Below, piece by piece: positions 5,412-5,508 of a DNA stretch of 5,508 nucleotides. The notes under the pieces are model-generated. The model made no database searches. It had not been told where the DNA came from and saw only the letters and a program-made list of their open reading frames with translations. The DNA lies in NCBI GenBank assembly GCA_030151925.1, contig JASLCY010000192.1, positions 1 to 5,508 on the forward strand. The letters are read 5' to 3'. Every line of letters starts with the position of its first letter. The first letter of the stretch is position 1. The position numbers were made by a program, and so were the translations under genes. Source of the DNA: Oligoflexus sp. GTDB lineage: Bacteria > Bdellovibrionota_B > Oligoflexia > Oligoflexales > Oligoflexaceae.

Positions 5412-5508
5412 CTAAATAGGATTTGGCCGAAGTGAAAGAGAAGGCCCCTTCTTCGATAAGGCGTTGAGAGCCATCCGCACGGCAATCGTCGGGCCCGTGA
5501 TCGAGGAC
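5412..5508 (-). CDS. Possible C-terminal end of a gene entering from the right edge
   Basis: On the minus strand one frame reads 32 codons from the window edge to TAG at 5414-5412, giving a peptide that includes GPTIAVRMALNALSKKG and ends LRPNPI. Of the three minus-strand frames it has the most coding-like third positions: about 17 of the first 20 codons end in G or C, against about 11 and 9 in the others. The last ten codons lose that bias. I do not recognise the protein, and the piece is too short for a family call. Its stop lies beside the inverted repeat, within the putative CTAA flank. Confidence 0.25.
   Translation of the reverse strand, partial: SSITGPTIAVRMALNALSKKGPSLSLRPNPI

Larger units (their letters stand above)
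5140..5508. other. Stretch without a firm gene, upstream of smg
   Basis: These 369 bases hold no gene I would defend beyond the possible fragment at the edge. From 5160 to about 5280 the DNA is AT-rich and promoter-like, with a small dyad GTATG-CTCTT-CATAC at 5208-5222 beside the candidate -10 element. From 5294 to 5410 lies the inverted-repeat element. A 72-codon minus-strand frame crosses that element (5485-5267), but its Arg-rich, low-bias composition looks like an out-of-frame reading. Confidence 0.5.

Noticed and set aside
5267..5485. 72-codon minus-strand frame crossing the inverted repeat
   Set aside because: It has Arg-rich composition, poor third-position bias and no clear ribosome binding site, and it reads through both arms of the repeat. 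Another frame is more coding-like at the right end.
1..5508. CRISPR array, tRNA or rRNA gene
   Set aside because: I saw no regularly spaced direct repeats, tRNA cloverleaf or rRNA-like segments on either strand.

Overview
The window looks like core chromosome from a moderately GC-rich Gram-negative bacterium (roughly 55-60% G+C by eye). An outer-membrane lipoprotein of the YbgF/CpoB type, an RhlB-type RNA helicase and an Smg (DUF494) protein all point to the Proteobacteria in the wide sense. The lipidated, coiled-coil-rich form of CpoB and the long low-complexity tails on the helicase would suit a deltaproteobacterial or Bdellovibrionota-type lineage. That placement is inference only; there is no rRNA or other decisive marker.

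Layout. From 1 to 1751 there is a minus-strand cluster, read right to left: a small hypothetical protein with a disordered N-terminus, then a CpoB-like TPR lipoprotein after one base, then tsaD after 22 bases. tsaD makes the universal t6A37 tRNA modification and runs off the left edge. The tight spacing suggests one operon. An 82-bp divergent intergenic region follows. It leads into a 630-codon plus-strand DEAD-box helicase (1834-3726) with all the helicase motifs, an acidic N-terminal extension and a basic Arg/Gly-rich C-terminal tail.

The helicase converges on, and overlaps by 14 bp, a compact VirB11/CpaF-family secretion ATPase (3713-4612, minus). That gene follows an Smg/DUF494 protein (4642-5139, minus) and is probably co-transcribed with it. 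No other type II, type IV or Tad secretion component is present, so the ATPase is an orphan in this window. The last 370 bases hold the probable smg promoter, a perfect 16-bp inverted repeat around an 85-bp GC-rich spacer, and possibly the last 32 codons of a gene entering from the right edge.

The genes look mostly like housekeeping functions (tRNA modification, RNA remodelling, envelope maintenance). I see no clear new defence or mobile system. The items most worth a second look are the inverted-repeat element at 5294-5410, the orphan VirB11-like ATPase paired with Smg, the tails of the helicase, and the unrecognised first gene of the cpoB-tsaD cluster.
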